64,000 bases of DNA. Source: Diatrype stigma (taxonomy: Eukaryota > Ascomycota > Sordariomycetes > Xylariales > Diatrypaceae). How positions within the stretch are numbered: position 1 is the first letter of the stretch; each line of letters opens with the position of its first letter. The position numbers were made by a program, and so were the translations under genes. The notes under the pieces were generated by a model. That model did no database searches, had not been told where the DNA came from, and saw nothing but the letters and a program-made list of their open reading frames with translations. Below are positions 62,191 through 64,000 of this stretch, in pieces. The stretch is from the NCBI GenBank assembly GCA_022225965.2, contig JAKJXP020000007.1, positions 372,001 to 436,000 of the forward strand, given 5' to 3'.

Positions 62191-63276
62191 TCACAGCGCC
62201 CCCGCGACGGCCTGCGCTATCGTGCCCCCCTTCCGCATCTCCTTCAGCTCGAGGTGCAGCTTCCTCGCCTCCTGGAGGCGGTCCTCGTGGCCGGGGTTGC
62301 GCTCCAGCAGGAGGCGGCGGGCCTTCTCGATGAAGGTCTCGGCGGGCGGGGGCTTCTTGACGGCGTCGGCGATCTGGACGACGCAGCCCTTGGGCCCGGC
62401 GACGTGGCCCTTGACGACGACGAGGCCGACCTCGTTGTCGACCTTGAGCACGCGCAGGTTCTGCACCGTCACGCGCTCCCCGCCCATGCGGCCCGGCATC
62501 TTCTTGCCCGGGTGCACGCGCGAGCCGCCGCCCTGCGACGGGCCCGTCGTGCCGATCGTCCGGTGGTTCTTCGAGTTGCCGTGCGACGCCTCCTGGCCGG
62601 AAAACCCGTGCCGCTTCATGCCACCGGCGAACCCCATGCCGCGGCTGTTGCTGCGCGCGTCGACGAACTGCCCCACCTTGAACCAGTCGGGTGCCAGGCG
62701 GACGCCGACGGGTAGGAGGCCGGCCTCGTCCCGCACGCGGAACTCGGCCAGGTGCCGCTTGGGCGCGATGCCCTTGGCCTCGTAGTAGCCCAGCATGGGC
62801 GCCGTCTCGTTGCCGGCGGTCTTGTGGCCGCTGCCCAGCTGCACGGCCCAGTACCCGTGGGTGGCGCGCGTCTTGGAGGCCACCACCTCCACCTGCTCCA
62901 TCTGCAGCAGCGTGCACGGCGTCCGCTGCCCCTTGCTGTTGTACAGGGCCGACACGCCCTTCTTGATCGCCAGCACCCCCGACCGCAGCGGCGTCGACTG
63001 CGCCTTCCGCGCCAGCGCGGCTGCGGGCCCCGTGGTCGGTGCCGGGAGCCCCGACGATACCTGGTTGAACCGCGTCGGCTTGCCCCGCGGCGGTGCCGTC
63101 GCCCACCCGTACTTGACCCCGCGCCGTGCCGTCCGCGGCAGCAGGGCGTGCCGTGAGGTCAGGAGCACCCGCGAGGGCGCGGACGTCATCGCCATTGTCG
63201 CCGGGATGCCCTGGTTGAGGCCGGCTGCTGTCGTCGTCGTCGCCCATGCCCAGCGGGCCGGCATCCGTGTTGCCAT
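62191..63276 (-). CDS. MRPL9: Mitochondrial large-subunit ribosomal protein L3 (uL3m)
   Basis: Structural protein of the mitochondrial ribosome, imported from the cytosol. Single exon of 361 residues. The L3 signature is at about 208-240 (GMGFAGGMKRHGFSGQEASH, then NSKNHRTIGTTG and PGKKMPGRMGGE), preceded by the N-terminal barrel (KKGVSALYNSKGQRTPCTLL, TQLGSGHK-like). The first ATG in frame is at 63276. Two further ATGs at 63195 and 63189 would start a cleaner targeting presequence (MTSAPSRVLLTSRHALLPRT), so the true start may be there. Gene is very GC-rich, which leaves large shadow frames. Confidence 0.93.
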   Translation of the reverse strand: MATRMPARWAWATTTTAAGLNQGIPATMAMTSAPSRVLLTSRHALLPRTARRGVKYGWATAPPRGKPTRFNQVSSGLPAPTTGPAAALARKAQSTPLRSGVLAIKKGVSALYNSKGQRTPCTLLQMEQVEVVASKTRATHGYWAVQLGSGHKTAGNETAPMLGYYEAKGIAPKRHLAEFRVRDEAGLLPVGVRLAPDWFKVGQFVDARSNSRGMGFAGGMKRHGFSGQEASHGNSKNHRTIGTTGPSQGGGSRVHPGKKMPGRMGGERVTVQNLRVLKVDNEVGLVVVKGHVAGPKGCVVQIADAVKKPPPAETFIEKARRLLLERNPGHEDRLQEARKLHLELKEMRKGGTIAQAVAGAL

Positions 63277-64000
63277 TGTGTGTGTTGTGTGTTGTGTGTT
63301 GTGTGTCGTGTGTGCCTCTGTCTTCCTCCCCCGGCGGGGCTTGTGTATGTTCGTGCGTGCGTGTACGGGCTGCTGCAGTCTTCTGGCGCAGGCGAGGTTA
63401 TGTTCGGGTGGGAATTGGACACACAGATAGAAGGAAGCACCGGCAGGCAAGCAACAGAGGCTGGTCGATCGATGTTCGGGCTCTGGAGCTTCGTTCAAGC
63501 AATCGATCTAGTCTGGGTCTTGATAGGCCTTGATAGGCCTTGATAGGCCTTGATAGGCCTTGAGGCTGTTAGTAGATTAGTGGGGTCGAGCAGAAAAGTT
63601 AGTGGGCTGCACTGCACGAGCCACTTTTTGCCAGCAGAAACACTAAGGTCGGTACGAAGTACATACAGTAGGTACGAAGTAAGCACCTCCAGATAAAAAC
63701 ACCTACATACCTGTAAGTATATACATAATGTGACTACTAGCCTACTAGGTACAGGAGGGCTCCCGGTCGTTTACCTATTCTTTGGCAGCTGGCAGTGAGT
63801 TCGAGAAGGACCCGACTGGCCTGGAGACCCGATCAGCAGAACAACACCTGCAGTGACTCGTTGGTATGAAGCGCCCAAGGACTTGATGAATCGGATGAAG
63901 CATACGGGATAGTATTTTTGTTGTTCGTAACTTTCACTGTAGCTTCATAATGGTTTACTACTTCACATCCAACGTCGTGAGCCCGTCGGCTTATGTCTAC
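63277..64000. other. Right edge, leader of uL3m and spacer
   Basis: TGTGTGTTG microsatellite just upstream of the uL3m start (about 63276-63312) and a 10-nt tandem array at 63521-63560. Nothing else recognised. Confidence 0.65.
63521..63560. repeat. 10-nt tandem repeat, 4 perfect copies
   Basis: Unit TGATAGGCCT. The unit contains AGGCCT, itself a palindrome. Confidence 0.97.

Noticed and set aside
62135..63247. 370-codon minus-strand ORF rich in Arg/Gly/Gln
   Set aside because: Out-of-frame shadow of the GC-rich uL3m gene.

Overview
The window is nuclear DNA from a filamentous ascomycete (Pezizomycotina, most likely a Sordariomycete). The evidence is short introns with GTRNGT-type donors, CTAAC/CTGAC branch points and AG acceptors; pyrimidine-rich leaders; and proteins of the usual filamentous-fungal type and length (MPG1, OPI3, RXT2, TRAPPC11, MOB1, a DUF1763/LYR protein, COA1). 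The species cannot be named from sequence alone. A 10-N assembly gap followed by a 24-base poly-C run lies at 17033-17071.

Seventeen protein genes are supported, and all but three are spliced. I joined exons by hand, using reading phase, splice signals and remembered family sequence. From left to right: a small dsRNA-binding-domain protein (1183-1994 +); GDP-mannose pyrophosphorylase (9175-10595 +); an SRR1-like protein (12424-13882 -); an uncharacterised very acidic protein (17448-18344 +); glycerol kinase (23102-24914 +); an NRAMP metal transporter (28436-30696 -); the phospholipid methyltransferase OPI3 (32437-33443 -); the Rpd3L histone deacetylase subunit RXT2 (34381-36016 -); TRAPPC11 (37437-41597 +); MOB1 (42799-43938 +); a mitochondrial SLC25 carrier (44854-46194 -); a LYR-motif protein (48641-48961 -); a CHY/RING zinc-finger protein (49846-52145 +); a large proline-rich coiled-coil protein of unknown function (54723-58189 +); ribosomal protein L26 (59692-60276 -); the cytochrome oxidase assembly factor COA1 (60824-61666 +); and mitochondrial ribosomal protein L3 (62191-63276 -).

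The genes are mainly housekeeping: cell-wall sugar and glycerol metabolism, phospholipid synthesis, vesicle traffic, mitotic-exit signalling, translation and mitochondrial biogenesis. Four of the last seven (carrier, LYR, COA1, uL3m) act in mitochondria. There is no sign of a secondary-metabolite cluster, intact transposon, virus relic, CRISPR array or rRNA/tRNA gene. The left 30 kb is gene-poor, with intergenic gaps up to 7 kb rich in microsatellites, 7-13 nt tandem arrays and a dispersed palindromic motif (TACCTAGGTA family) that I did not see in exons.

I did not find a convincing new biological system. The points most worth a second look are in gene structure: a 17-nt micro-exon in OPI3, a 23-nt first exon in MOB1 that makes a long polyalanine ORF intronic, a probable GC-AG intron in RXT2, an 8-nt terminal exon in the CHY/RING gene, and a stop-free 81-nt intron in the proline-rich gene. 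The dispersed palindrome is the other item of interest.
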